Source of the DNA: CAVDHB01 sp963608705
GTDB lineage: Bacteria > Bacteroidota > Bacteroidia > Bacteroidales > Bacteroidaceae
DNA: 64,000 nt
NCBI GenBank assembly: GCA_963608705.1
Contig: CAVDHB010000035.1
Location: 1 to 64,000, forward strand
Reading direction: 5' to 3'
Shown here piece after piece: positions 1 through 9,900 of the stretch. Position 1 is the stretch's first letter, and every line of letters starts with the position of its first letter. A program made the position numbers and the translations under genes. The notes below the pieces were generated by a model that saw only the letters and a program-made list of their open reading frames with translations, did no database searches and was not told the origin of the DNA.

Positions 1-35
1 TATCCGCAATCGTACCACTAATCAACATTGTTTAG

Positions 36-63
36 GTAGAGACGCGATTTATCGCATCTCTAC
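36..63. repeat. Dispersed palindrome, copy 1
   Basis: A near-perfect inverted repeat with 13-base arms (GTAGAGACGCGAT on the left) and a 2-base centre; one position is mismatched. A perfect copy of the same element lies at 35196-35223. The element belongs to no gene and could fold into a hairpin in either transcript. Confidence 0.75.
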
Positions 64-117
64 TAGTTTAGTCGTTATATTGCAATGTGCAAGCCAGGAG
101 AGTGGTATGTTTGCAGA

Positions 118-142
118 TATTCGGATAAAGTCTATCCGAATA
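118..142. terminator. Hairpin in the left flank, possible terminator of the GH30 operon
   Basis: Perfect 10-base arms, TATTCGGATA and TATCCGAATA, surround a 5-base loop. It lies about 160 bases beyond the stop of the leftward GH30 gene. No clear T-tract follows on either strand, so termination is only a possibility. Nothing else was recognised in bases 1-303. Confidence 0.4.
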
Positions 143-303
143 CCTGCTGCCACAACATTTTATTACTGACGACGATTCTGACATTGGCTTTCATGTACTG
201 TTACATCACTGTGGTATTTTGTCCCTGTGTGTTCACTGTGGCGACAGCCATAAAATATAATTGTCATTTTTTATCTTATATTAATCTGACTGCCTGCAAA
301 ACA

Positions 304-1887
304 TCATTCCTCCACAAAAGTTGTAATCGAACGAGGAAGTGTGACCGCTTCTTTTCCAGCGACCAACTCTCCCACCGGCGTGATATGCTCGTTGTGATAA
401 GCGGACGTGCGATAGGCTTTCCAGCTTTGCTGGCCAGGAAGTGACAATGCCAATTCCTTGTCGGCATAGTTAATGGCCACTACCACCCACTTCCCGTCCG
501 GGTTCTTGAAAGCCGAAATCATCAGTCCTACCGGGTCGGTATCACCCTTAAAGAAAGGACGACCATCTGACTTGGAGACAGTCAATGGATAGCGGACGGC
601 GCCTGGACGGATAAAGTAGCTGTAATTTCCCAACGCCCATAAGAGCTTGGAATCTACCACACGGCCTTTCTGCGGGTCAGTGGCATCGAACGAACGCAAC
701 AGTCCGTCCTTATAGTCTCCGCCTACAGCCCTCCACCACTGCCAGCTCTTGGCATTAGCGAAGACCAAATCATGGTGGATGATGCGTGCCACATAGAGTG
801 CCGTCTTCATGGAACGGTCAAAACCACCACCGAAACCTATCTCCTCATCATTACTCATGATACAGGTCTCCGTCTGCCAGAACCCTTTGCCATAATGAGC
901 CAACTCTTCACCCAGCCGCTGACGGATTTCTTTCATTGTGCTGACAGGCGTGTTCGTCCAGTAGCTGTGCGCACCGATAAGCGGCAAGACGTTCGGCAGG
1001 TTGCCGATATAGGTCTCCGTACTATCTGGTGTATAAAAAGTACGCAAAGTATAACCCCTGTCCCATTTCGTCTGATGGATTCCTAAGAGACAACGATAAT
1101 CGGACGATTCGTTCACTAATATTTGGGTCGTGGAACGAGCCTTCTGCAAGTCCTTGCTTAGCAGACGCACCAACCGTACAATCTCCCGGTTGGTAGCTGG
1201 TGTACCCTCCTGACTTGTCCCTGTCCAGTTCCAATGCCCATCCGGCTCGTTCACCGGGCTGATATAAGAGAAATGAATGCCGTCTTTCTTCTCTATTCCC
1301 TGTAATGCCTTTACAATGAAACGAGAGAACGCCTCATACTTATCCTCCTTCAAGTTATAGCCATCCCCCTTGCGTCCGAAGTTCGTGGCCAGTCCATTCT
1401 TCGTGTAATACACTGGCGGTGAGTTGAGAAACGCCAAGAAGCGCACGTTTTCTCCCCGTTCTTTCGCCAGTTTCATGAAGTTGCGCTGTCCCTGTTGCTT
1501 CGTCCAGTCGAACTTTCCGTCTGCATTCATCAAGCATTCTGTACGGTTTCCCTCATTCTCAATACGGCTCTTTTTCCCCTGCTCCGTGCTGCCTGCCCCC
1601 AGGTTAAACCGCCAGATGTTCAGACCGATACCCAACGGTTGGCCTTTCGCATCCGTCTTACGGGAAAAGAACCAGTCGGCCACTTGCGTTTGTTTCTCTT
1701 TCGGCCACATCCCGATATGCTGGAAACTCCAGGCATCCGAAGCGCCGAAGCCATCCATCACCTGCTGTGGCTTATCCGTCTGAATCTGCAACGAGTATGC
1801 CGAGTGTTCCTCCGCCATCAAAGGTTGCGCCGACAGACTAAAAAGTGCGACACACACGGCGGCAGTGTGTTTTAATGAATAGTACAT
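304..1887 (-). CDS. Glycoside hydrolase family 30 enzyme, secreted
   Basis: A secreted beta-glycosidase of family GH30 that should cut beta-linked backbone or side-chain glycosidic bonds with a retaining mechanism. The N-terminus is a signal peptide that ends near the AMAEE-like segment (LMAEE). The likely acid/base is Glu214 in SPVNEPDGHWNW and the likely nucleophile is Glu340 in WQTETCIM. The length of about 527 residues suits the family, including its C-terminal beta-sandwich. I chose the ATG at 1887; a GTG 21 bases upstream at 1908 would add seven residues. It lies 73 bases downstream of susD, as in many Sus operons. GH30 members of gut Bacteroides include beta-1,6-galactanases, glucanases and xylanases; the exact substrate cannot be read from motifs. 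Confidence 0.88.
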   Translation of the reverse strand: MYYSLKHTAAVCVALFSLSAQPLMAEEHSAYSLQIQTDKPQQVMDGFGASDAWSFQHIGMWPKEKQTQVADWFFSRKTDAKGQPLGIGLNIWRFNLGAGSTEQGKKSRIENEGNRTECLMNADGKFDWTKQQGQRNFMKLAKERGENVRFLAFLNSPPVYYTKNGLATNFGRKGDGYNLKEDKYEAFSRFIVKALQGIEKKDGIHFSYISPVNEPDGHWNWTGTSQEGTPATNREIVRLVRLLSKDLQKARSTTQILVNESSDYRCLLGIHQTKWDRGYTLRTFYTPDSTETYIGNLPNVLPLIGAHSYWTNTPVSTMKEIRQRLGEELAHYGKGFWQTETCIMSNDEEIGFGGGFDRSMKTALYVARIIHHDLVFANAKSWQWWRAVGGDYKDGLLRSFDATDPQKGRVVDSKLLWALGNYSYFIRPGAVRYPLTVSKSDGRPFFKGDTDPVGLMISAFKNPDGKWVVVAINYADKELALSLPGQQSWKAYRTSAYHNEHITPVGELVAGKEAVTLPRSITTFVEE

Positions 1888-1960
1888 AATATAGATCAGT
1901 TTTATCACTTAACAAACAGTCAGCATGCCCTACGCACACTGACTGTCTTATCATTTCCCA

Positions 1961-3574
1961 TCAATATCCCGGATTCTGCTTGATAGAACCTCCCGACAAG
2001 GTAATTTCCGTAGGAGGAATGGGGAACAGCACATCCCGGTTCTCCTTGAAGTCCACTCCCTTGTTACTCGGCTCCTTCTGGTTATCTTTCTCCTGCTTAT
2101 CCGTGGAAGTCTCCAGATTGTACTTCACGAAACTTCCATTGGGTCCCATCACATTGCAGATGGCCGCCTTTCCATTGTCATCTTTCCAACGGCGCAAGTC
2201 ATACAAGCGGTTGTCTTCCATCGCCAATTCCAATCGGCGTTCCAGACGGATAGCGTCTCTCAACTGCTTGCCGGAGGATGTCACAGCAGGCAAATTCACC
2301 CTGGCACGTACCTTGTTCAAAGCCTTGCGCGCCTCCGCATCCTTATGCAATGCATTTTCCACTTCTGCATACATTAACAACACGTCCGCATAGCGCAAGA
2401 TACGATAGTTAAGCGGGTTCTTGTCATCAGGATACGTAGTCCACCGACTGTCTTTGGGAATATACACCTTACGGCTGGTACGTCCCGACTTGCTCTCTCC
2501 AGGTAAATTCTCCCTGTTTGAAGTGGGAGGGAACGGATTATCCTCCGTGATAGAAGGATCACCCGGCACCTCCGTAGCGTCATTCTTGATGATTGTCCAT
2601 TTCAGACGAATATTGTCTCCCGCATCCAAGAACGCCTTCTCCAAGTTGCTTGTAGGCTGCATCCATGACCATCCACCATCCGAACGGTTTCCGCAGACAT
2701 ACGAAAGGGAAATACCTAAATTATAAGTCTGGTCATATTTTGTCTGCACCTCGAAAAGAGACTCCTTGCTATTATTATGGTCGATAGCCCACACCTCGCC
2801 AAAATCAGGCAGCAGTTGGTAACGCCCACTGTTTATCACCGCTTGCAACTGTGCCTCGGCCTCTGAGTATTTTTCTTGATAGAGATACACCTTGCCAAGC
2901 AATCCCTGTGCAGCTCCCTTCGTGACACGTCCCACATCAGCTCCGTCATAGCTTTCCGGCAAATCCGCAATAGCTTCCGTCAAGTCTTTCTCCACTTGGG
3001 CGTACACTTCCTCCAGCGTATTGCGGGTCACACCCTCCACTTCCGTCGGCATCTGCATTCCTAACATGATAGGCACTCCACCGAAATTACGGGCAAGGTC
3101 GAAATACTCGTATGCACGGATAAACTTCGCCTCTGCCACCAGTCTTTTCTTCACGGTCTCATCTATCGGAGCGTTCGGAATATTCGTGATACACAGGTTA
3201 CAACGCAAAATCCCCTTGTAACGGTACTGCCAGAAATTCTGACAACCATTCCCAGCATTATAGGTATTACCCGTATAATACGCGTTGTCTCTATAATCCC
3301 CCGCATCCTGTGTGGTGTTGCCCATCCATGCGTCATCCGTACACATCTCGGAGAGCAGCATGAATTTCTGTATCTGCCACCATCCGCCAGTCCATAACAC
3401 AGACTGGTAACATCCGTTCAATTGTTTCTTGCAATTGGTCTCGTTGCTGAAATAACCGTCAAGGTTCTCCACACCCAACGCTTCGTTGTCAAGGAAGTCC
3501 GAGCAGGAAGAGGACACCAGTCCCAAGCCGGCCATCAAAGCCGCACTGAATATATATTGTTTCAAATGTCTCAT
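1961..3574 (-). CDS. susD-like: SusD-like surface glycan-binding lipoprotein
   Basis: A RagB/SusD-family outer-membrane lipoprotein that binds glycan at the cell surface and closes over its SusC partner. The lipobox cysteine is at about residue 24 (VSSSCSDFLD). TPR-like helices follow (AEAKFIRAYEYFDLARNFGGVP, split here as a typical SusD helix region near residues 145-165). The C-terminus carries the classic DVLFPIPPTEI and NPGY ending. It starts 12 bases after the susC stop, in the same orientation, and precedes the GH30 gene, so susC-susD-GH30 should be one transcript. Confidence 0.96.
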   Translation of the reverse strand: MRHLKQYIFSAALMAGLGLVSSSCSDFLDNEALGVENLDGYFSNETNCKKQLNGCYQSVLWTGGWWQIQKFMLLSEMCTDDAWMGNTTQDAGDYRDNAYYTGNTYNAGNGCQNFWQYRYKGILRCNLCITNIPNAPIDETVKKRLVAEAKFIRAYEYFDLARNFGGVPIMLGMQMPTEVEGVTRNTLEEVYAQVEKDLTEAIADLPESYDGADVGRVTKGAAQGLLGKVYLYQEKYSEAEAQLQAVINSGRYQLLPDFGEVWAIDHNNSKESLFEVQTKYDQTYNLGISLSYVCGNRSDGGWSWMQPTSNLEKAFLDAGDNIRLKWTIIKNDATEVPGDPSITEDNPFPPTSNRENLPGESKSGRTSRKVYIPKDSRWTTYPDDKNPLNYRILRYADVLLMYAEVENALHKDAEARKALNKVRARVNLPAVTSSGKQLRDAIRLERRLELAMEDNRLYDLRRWKDDNGKAAICNVMGPNGSFVKYNLETSTDKQEKDNQKEPSNKGVDFKENRDVLFPIPPTEITLSGGSIKQNPGY

Positions 3575-3586
3575 TGTAGAAGGTCT

Positions 3587-6500
3587 TTAGAAGTTGATGT
3601 TAAGTCCGAACAGATAAGTACGAGGATTCGGATAGTTAGTGTAAGAAACTCGTGAGTCTGAGTTATTATAGCCGGTGTAGTCAATACCAGCCTCCGTCAC
3701 ACTCTGTCCCAAAGAAGCCATTTCCGGATCTAAGCCAGAATAGCCAGTGATGGTAAACGGATTCTGTACGGAGAAGGACAGACGCAACTGTATGTTCTTT
3801 GTCCATGCTTTCGGAAGCGTATAGCCGATTTGCAGCAACTTACAACGGAAATAGGAACCGTTCTCCACAAAGAAGGTGGAAGGATGAGTGTAGTTACCAT
3901 TCGGATCCGACGCACTCAGACGAGGATAGGTATCTGAAGTCCCTTCTCCATGCCATGCTTTCTCCAACGTGCCGGCATAGATATTGTCTCCAGACATACC
4001 TGAGTAGTTCTGACGGGCAGTGTTGAAAATGTCATTGCCAAAAGTTCCGTAGAAGTTGGTCGTGAAGTCGATGTTCTTCCAAGACACGGAAACGTTCAAT
4101 CCCGCCATCAGTTTCGGGAACGCATTACCGATAAACGTCTTATCGTCATCGTTCACTTGCCCGTCACCGTTCACATCCTTATAGCGGAAGTCTCCTGGAT
4201 GGGCGTTGGCCTGCATCTTCTCCCCATTCTTGTTTGTATAGGAGTTCACTTCTTGCTGGTTTTGAAAGATACCATCCACCACATAGCCATAGAAGCGACT
4301 AATCTCGGCGTGTTCATCATTGCGGATAATGTAGTTTCCGTTAAAGGTACCCGTATAAAGAGGCTGTCCGTTCAGCGCACCCGCTTTGTTCTTCACAGAG
4401 GAAAGGTTCACTCCCACACTGTAATTCCAGTCACCTTTACGATCCGCCCAGTTCACGGAGAGTTCCCAGCCCGAAGCGTTCATACTACCGATATTCTGCC
4501 ACATCTGTCCGTTCCACATCGGATAGCCAAGAATCAGCAGATTATCCTTCTTCAGCAGCATGTCCTTTGTTTTCTTTTTAAACCACTCCGCCGTCACAGT
4601 CAAACGGTTCTGCAAGAAGGCCATGTCCACACCGAGGTCAATATCCTCCACTGTTTCCCACTGCAAGTTCGTATTACCTATATTAGCAATAGTAGTACCT
4701 TGTGCACGGTCAGGCGTAGAGCCAAACACATAGTCAGCCTCCGTATTATTCACATACGTTTGGTAAGCCGCATCATCAATGGACTGGTTACCCACACGTC
4801 CCCAGCCGAAGCGCAGTTTCAAATTGTCGAACACGTGCTGGTTCTGCATGAACTTCTCCCCTGTCACACGCCAAGCCACTGACGCTGCGGGGAATACCGC
4901 ATATTTGTTTCCTTTCACGAACTTGGAAGAACCATCCACACGGACGGAAGCCGTCACATAGTAACGTTCTCCATAGTTGTACATCACACGTCCCAAATAG
5001 GAAATCAACGACTGGTAACTGTTGATACCCGTAGCCTGGTAATTCTGTGTACCCGCACTGACGTACTGCATATTCGGGTCATTAGTAGGTGTGTTGTCAC
5101 GAGAACCAGTCAGCCAGTAATTCTGGAACTTCTCCATCGTATAACCACCCATGAGATTCAAGTTGTGCACCTTGTTGAAGGTCTTCATCCAGGTGATGGT
5201 ATTAGTCCAGTTCCAGTCCACCCAGTTGTTCATCGTGCGGGAAGCCGTGCTGACCGTCGCCTGCTCCTTGGTGTCCAGAGAGAACTTCGGAGTGAAGCTA
5301 TCAGACAGACGGAAGCGAGCGTTGATACCAAACTGGGAGCGCAATACCAGTCCTTTCAACGGCTCTATCTGAATGAAAGGAGTGGCCAACAAACCATATT
5401 CATCTGAATGACCGGCTACACGTGCCAATTGTGCCACTGGGTTCCATATCTCACTATTGTGTGAACGTTCGTAATTGTTATAAGGATTGTCTCCCCACTC
5501 GCTTTGCGGTTTCATCACAGGTGTAGTCGGATCCATGTGCATGATGTTGGTCATCAATGCCGGCGTATCCTGCCATCTCTCGTACTTCGGGGAGAAGTCG
5601 ATACCGGCTTTCACCACCTTGTTGAAGGTATATTCCATATTCATGCGAGCCGTCAGTTTCTGCCAATTTCCCGCACCTTTGTATTGGGAATCCTGTCCGT
5701 AGTAGCCTACACTGACCGCATAAAGCAAATGATCGTTACCACCTGTGAAGCCGAGGTTGTAGTTATGAATCAAAGCCGCCTTGCGGAAGCTTTCCTTCCA
5801 CCAGTCTGTGTTAGAAGCATTGTTCTCGTTCCATACAGGCTCATTCCCGTCATTGGTATAACGCATCTTCTGCACTTTCTCATACTCGGTGGCACCCGCC
5901 ATTCCCGGATTACTCAATGTCTGGAATCCTGCATTAGCCGAGAAAGTGAACTTTGTCTTTCCTTTCTTTCCGTGTTTTGTCGTAATCAAGATGACACCGT
6001 TCGAACCACGTGTACCATAGATAGCGGCTGCGGAAGCGTCTTTCAACACCTGCATACTCTCTATGTCATCGTCGTTCAAGAAATTGATGTTATTTCCCAC
6101 AGGCATACCGTCCACCACATACAACGGGTCTGAACCGTTGATGGAGGATACACCACGGATGACCACTCGAGGGGTAGCACCCGGACTACCGGCAGAAGCA
6201 ATTTGCACGCCGTTCACCTTACCCTGCAAAGCGTTCATGGCGTTTCCTGTTTCCAGTTTCAAATCCTCTCCTTTCACTGCGGCAATAGAACTGGTCAAGT
6301 CGCTCTTCTTCACCGCACCGTAACCGATGACCACCAACTCGTCAAGATTGGCTGTGTTTTCCTTTAATACTATATTTAAGGGTTCGGTACCAGTGACGGT
6401 TACTTGCTGGGGAGTGAATCCGACATAGCTGACGGACAAGACACTTCCCTGAGCCGCTTTCAAGGAAAACTTTCCATCCAAATCCGTAATGGTTCCCTGA

Positions 6501-6700
6501 CGGCCAGCTCCTTTAATCATCACACTCGCTCCAATAATAGGTTCACCTGTGGCATCTTTCACCACACCCGTCACTGTCCCAGCTTGCTGCAGCACCGCCA
6601 TGGAGGCGTTCTCTTCTGCCAAGGAAGGAAGTGACATACCGAAAAAGCCAGTACCCAATAAGAAGGCAAATAGCATTTTTTGATTGTAAGTAGTACTCAT
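3587..6700 (-). CDS. susC-like: SusC-like TonB-dependent outer-membrane transporter
   Basis: A large TonB-linked outer-membrane importer of oligosaccharides. After a signal peptide come a carboxypeptidase-D-like domain (VTGVVKDATGEPIIGASV), a plug with LYVVDGMPVG and GTRGSNGVILITTK, and a 22-strand-type barrel that ends in LFGLNINF. An upstream ORF extension to 6817 exists, but the chosen ATG at 6700 directly precedes a normal export signal (MSTTYNQKMLFAFLLG) and lies just after the -7 box. It leads the operon susC-susD-GH30 and is divergent from the HTCS gene, its probable regulator. Confidence 0.96.
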   Translation of the reverse strand: MSTTYNQKMLFAFLLGTGFFGMSLPSLAEENASMAVLQQAGTVTGVVKDATGEPIIGASVMIKGAGRQGTITDLDGKFSLKAAQGSVLSVSYVGFTPQQVTVTGTEPLNIVLKENTANLDELVVIGYGAVKKSDLTSSIAAVKGEDLKLETGNAMNALQGKVNGVQIASAGSPGATPRVVIRGVSSINGSDPLYVVDGMPVGNNINFLNDDDIESMQVLKDASAAAIYGTRGSNGVILITTKHGKKGKTKFTFSANAGFQTLSNPGMAGATEYEKVQKMRYTNDGNEPVWNENNASNTDWWKESFRKAALIHNYNLGFTGGNDHLLYAVSVGYYGQDSQYKGAGNWQKLTARMNMEYTFNKVVKAGIDFSPKYERWQDTPALMTNIMHMDPTTPVMKPQSEWGDNPYNNYERSHNSEIWNPVAQLARVAGHSDEYGLLATPFIQIEPLKGLVLRSQFGINARFRLSDSFTPKFSLDTKEQATVSTASRTMNNWVDWNWTNTITWMKTFNKVHNLNLMGGYTMEKFQNYWLTGSRDNTPTNDPNMQYVSAGTQNYQATGINSYQSLISYLGRVMYNYGERYYVTASVRVDGSSKFVKGNKYAVFPAASVAWRVTGEKFMQNQHVFDNLKLRFGWGRVGNQSIDDAAYQTYVNNTEADYVFGSTPDRAQGTTIANIGNTNLQWETVEDIDLGVDMAFLQNRLTVTAEWFKKKTKDMLLKKDNLLILGYPMWNGQMWQNIGSMNASGWELSVNWADRKGDWNYSVGVNLSSVKNKAGALNGQPLYTGTFNGNYIIRNDEHAEISRFYGYVVDGIFQNQQEVNSYTNKNGEKMQANAHPGDFRYKDVNGDGQVNDDDKTFIGNAFPKLMAGLNVSVSWKNIDFTTNFYGTFGNDIFNTARQNYSGMSGDNIYAGTLEKAWHGEGTSDTYPRLSASDPNGNYTHPSTFFVENGSYFRCKLLQIGYTLPKAWTKNIQLRLSFSVQNPFTITGYSGLDPEMASLGQSVTEAGIDYTGYNNSDSRVSYTNYPNPRTYLFGLNINF

Positions 6701-6730
6701 ATAGTTGTTGTTTAGGGTTTCTTTCGGCTG

Positions 6731-6738
6731 CAAAGATA
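6731..6738 (-). promoter_or_regulatory. -7 box of the susC operon
   Basis: TATCTTTG on the minus strand matches the Bacteroides -7 consensus TAnnTTTG. It gives a short leader of about 25 bases before the ATG at 6700, which supports that start. No good -33 TTTG was found at the usual distance, which suits an activator-dependent promoter. Confidence 0.6.
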
Positions 6739-6861
6739 GGAAGTGGACGAATATACAGGCTGAAAAAATCTTGCAGCAAGGAGATACAAATCCGTCAATC
6801 ATACAATTTTCATTCAAGAGCCTCTTATTTTATGTCATGCAACATAGAATGCAACAGTCGG

Positions 6862-6893
6862 TTTGTGCGGTAATCCCATTTATGCTATCTTTG
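6862..6893 (+). promoter_or_regulatory. Promoter of the HTCS gene
   Basis: TTTG at 6862-6865 and TATCTTTG at 6886-6893 are separated by 20 bases, a full match to the Bacteroides sigma consensus. It lies just upstream of the HTCS start codon. Confidence 0.7.
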
Positions 6894-6912
6894 CAAACAA
6901 AAAGAGACGACT

Positions 6913-9900
6913 TTGAAACAGCATACCATCTATAAGTTAATCCTGTTATACATTCTTTGGGGAATCTTTATCCCCATAGGAAAAGCGCAGCCCTTTCTTC
7001 CCCGTCAATGGGACTATAAAAACGGACTGTCCAATAATTACGTCCACTCGCTCACCTATGACAAACGTGGCTACCTCTGGATTGCCACGGAAGAAGGACT
7101 TAATCGGTTTGACGGTGTAAACTTCAAGAATTATTTCAAACACGACAGGCAGACACTCTCCCTGACGGGTAACGAGCTAAACTGTGTGATGGACGATCCC
7201 TCCGCACCCAAGCTGTGGATTGGCACACAGCGTTTCGGACTGAACTGCTATGACTACGCACAAAACACCTTCCATGTATTCCGTTCCACAGGACATCCCG
7301 ACAGCCTTGTCACAAATGACGTGACCGCACTATACCCGGACGCAAAGGGAAACCTGTGGGTGGGCACTTACTGGCAGGGTGTGGACTATTACGACAAGAC
7401 GACCAATAAATTCATCCATTACAACCAATCCTCCTTGAAGGGATTTCCCAGCAACCACATTCAGACTGTCTATGACGATGGACAAGGCAATCTCTATGTG
7501 GGACATTACCAAGACGGACTCACGGTGCTGAATCCACACACCCGCACTTTCCGCCATTACACCTTTTCCCGGACAAATCCCCAAAGCCTGCCCGACAACT
7601 CTGTAAACAGTATCTTCAGAGACCATGCAAACCGTCTTTGGATTGGCTGTGGAAAAGGATTGTGCCTGTTCATTCCCTCTTCCGGGAAGTTCCTGCGAGT
7701 GAATACCCTTTCACACAGTGTGTTCGACATCATCGAACCTCACAAAGGAGAATTATGGATAGCCATGGAACAAGGAGGTATTGTCATCTTGCACACCGAC
7801 AAACTGGCTATCTCCTCCTCTACCACGACCATCCAACTACCCGAAAACACACCTTATCCCACTATGGAGTATTCCGGAGAAAGTGTCCGTTGCCTCCATA
7901 CAGACAACTACGGCAATGTATGGGCCGGAGTGTGGGGAAGAGGTATCAATATGTTCAGCCACACTCAACCGTTTTTCTCCTTCATTCCCTATTCTCCCAT
8001 TCCCTCTCCACAGTATTTGAGTGTCCCCACGGTGCTCTCCGTGTGCGAAGATACGAAAGGAAGACTGTGGATTGGCACGGACGGAGACGGAGTGAATGTG
8101 TTTGCACACGGACTGCGTATAACCACACTCAATGCGAAAACCGAAGGATGGGAAGGGAACTCTGTGCAATGCGCCTACCGGGACAAGGAAGGAAACTTGT
8201 GGTTCGGCTGTTACTATGGAGGCACACGCTTCGTGAAGAACGGAACGTTGCAATCCCGCCAAGTCTTTTCCAAAGCACTGTCCCATACAGACACACGCTG
8301 TTTCTTTGAAGAAGGAACTCGGATGTGGATAGGGACAAGCGACGGATTGTACGCCGTCGACAAGAAAAGCCTCCGTGTCACCGAACACCGTTCGCTGACC
8401 GACAACCTTGTACGCTGCATGACTAAAGACACAAGGGGGAACTACTGGATAGGCACTTTCGGAAGCGGCATCCATATTTACTCTCCGCAATGGAAAGAAA
8501 TCACCAACCTACGAGTTGAAAATCAGTTTCCATCCAACACCATCCACCAATTCCTCCTAAAAGACGGAGAGTTGTGGGCAGCTACCGCCGAAGGTATCGT
8601 CTCGTTCCCCGCTTCCGGAGACTACCGCCATTACACCTTATATAATAAGGAGTACGGACTGAATAACGCACAAATATCGGCACTGGTCACAGACCGCAAC
8701 GGGAATCTGTGGATTGGCACCAACCACGGCATCTCCTGTTTATTGAAGAAAGAGAAACGAGTCTTAAACTACGCCTATCAAGACAATATCCCGATGGGAA
8801 GCTGTTCCCCACAGGCCGCATACCAAGGTCATGACAACCAGTTATACTTCGGCACTATTAACGGACTGTGCTATTTCTCACCGACTCGCCTGCTGTCCCG
8901 ACAGCCATCCACACAGACTTTCATCAGCAGCTTCTCTATACTCGGCACCTTGCAGGAAAGTGGAGACGACGAACAAGAAGTATTCATCAAGGGAGGAAAA
9001 GTAGAACTTTCCCATGAAGAGAACAGTTTCCGAATCCGTTTCAATACCCGGAACTTCGCACTCTCTCCCGACATGGAATACAGCTATATGCTGAAAGGAT
9101 GGGACAATGAATGGTACAAGGCAGAGAAGACAAACAGCCTTTCCTTCCGAAACGTACCCCCTGGCCACTACACCCTGCTCCTACGCTCCCGGCTGAGAAA
9201 CCATTCATGGAATCCTCAACTCACCCAACTCTCCATTCATATCACGCCCCCTTGGTGGGCATCCTGGTGGGCTTACACTTTCTACGCCTTGTTAGTCATC
9301 GCCATACTGTACGCCTCGCTCCGCTTTTGGCAACACAGGGTGCATTTACAATATCTCTACGACTCTGAAAAGAGTCAGCGGAAACACGAAGAGGAGCTGA
9401 ACCAAGAAAGGCTGCGTTTCTACACGAATATCGCACACGAGCTACGTACACCGCTCACCCTTATCATCGGTCCGTTGGAAGACGAGACAAAAAGCAGCAC
9501 GTTGGCGGAGAAAGACCGAAAAGTCATCACGCTAATACACAAGAACGCACTGAGGTTACTGGAGCTGATTAACCGGTTGATGGAGTTCCGAAAGACAGAG
9601 ACTGACAACCGACAGTTGAAGGTGACGTATGCGGACATCCGACAGACTATCCAAGATACAGTATTGAAATACAAAGAGTTACGCAAATCGGGGGGGGTAA
9701 GAATGCAGATATTGCTTCCCCATACGCCCGTGAAAGTCTATTATGACCCCGAAGCGCTGACTCTCATCCTTGACAACCTGTTGTCCAACGCCTTCAAGTA
9801 CACATCCAAAGGAAGTGTCATGCTATCCTTAGTGGAAAGAAAGGACGAAGTGGACATCTGTGTGACTGACACGGGTTGCGGAATCTCTCCCGAAGCCCTG

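Noticed and set aside
85..444. A 119-codon plus-strand frame at the left edge
   Set aside because: It runs into the antisense of the GH30 gene, has no export signal, domain or promoter, and includes the hairpin at 118-142.
4157..4882. A 241-codon open frame on the plus strand inside susC
   Set aside because: It lies antisense to a clear SusC gene; its composition (His- and Val-rich, no domain) is that of a shadow frame.
6700..6817. N-terminal extension of SusC to 6817
   Set aside because: It would cross the -7 box at 6731-6738 and put 39 residues before a normal export signal.
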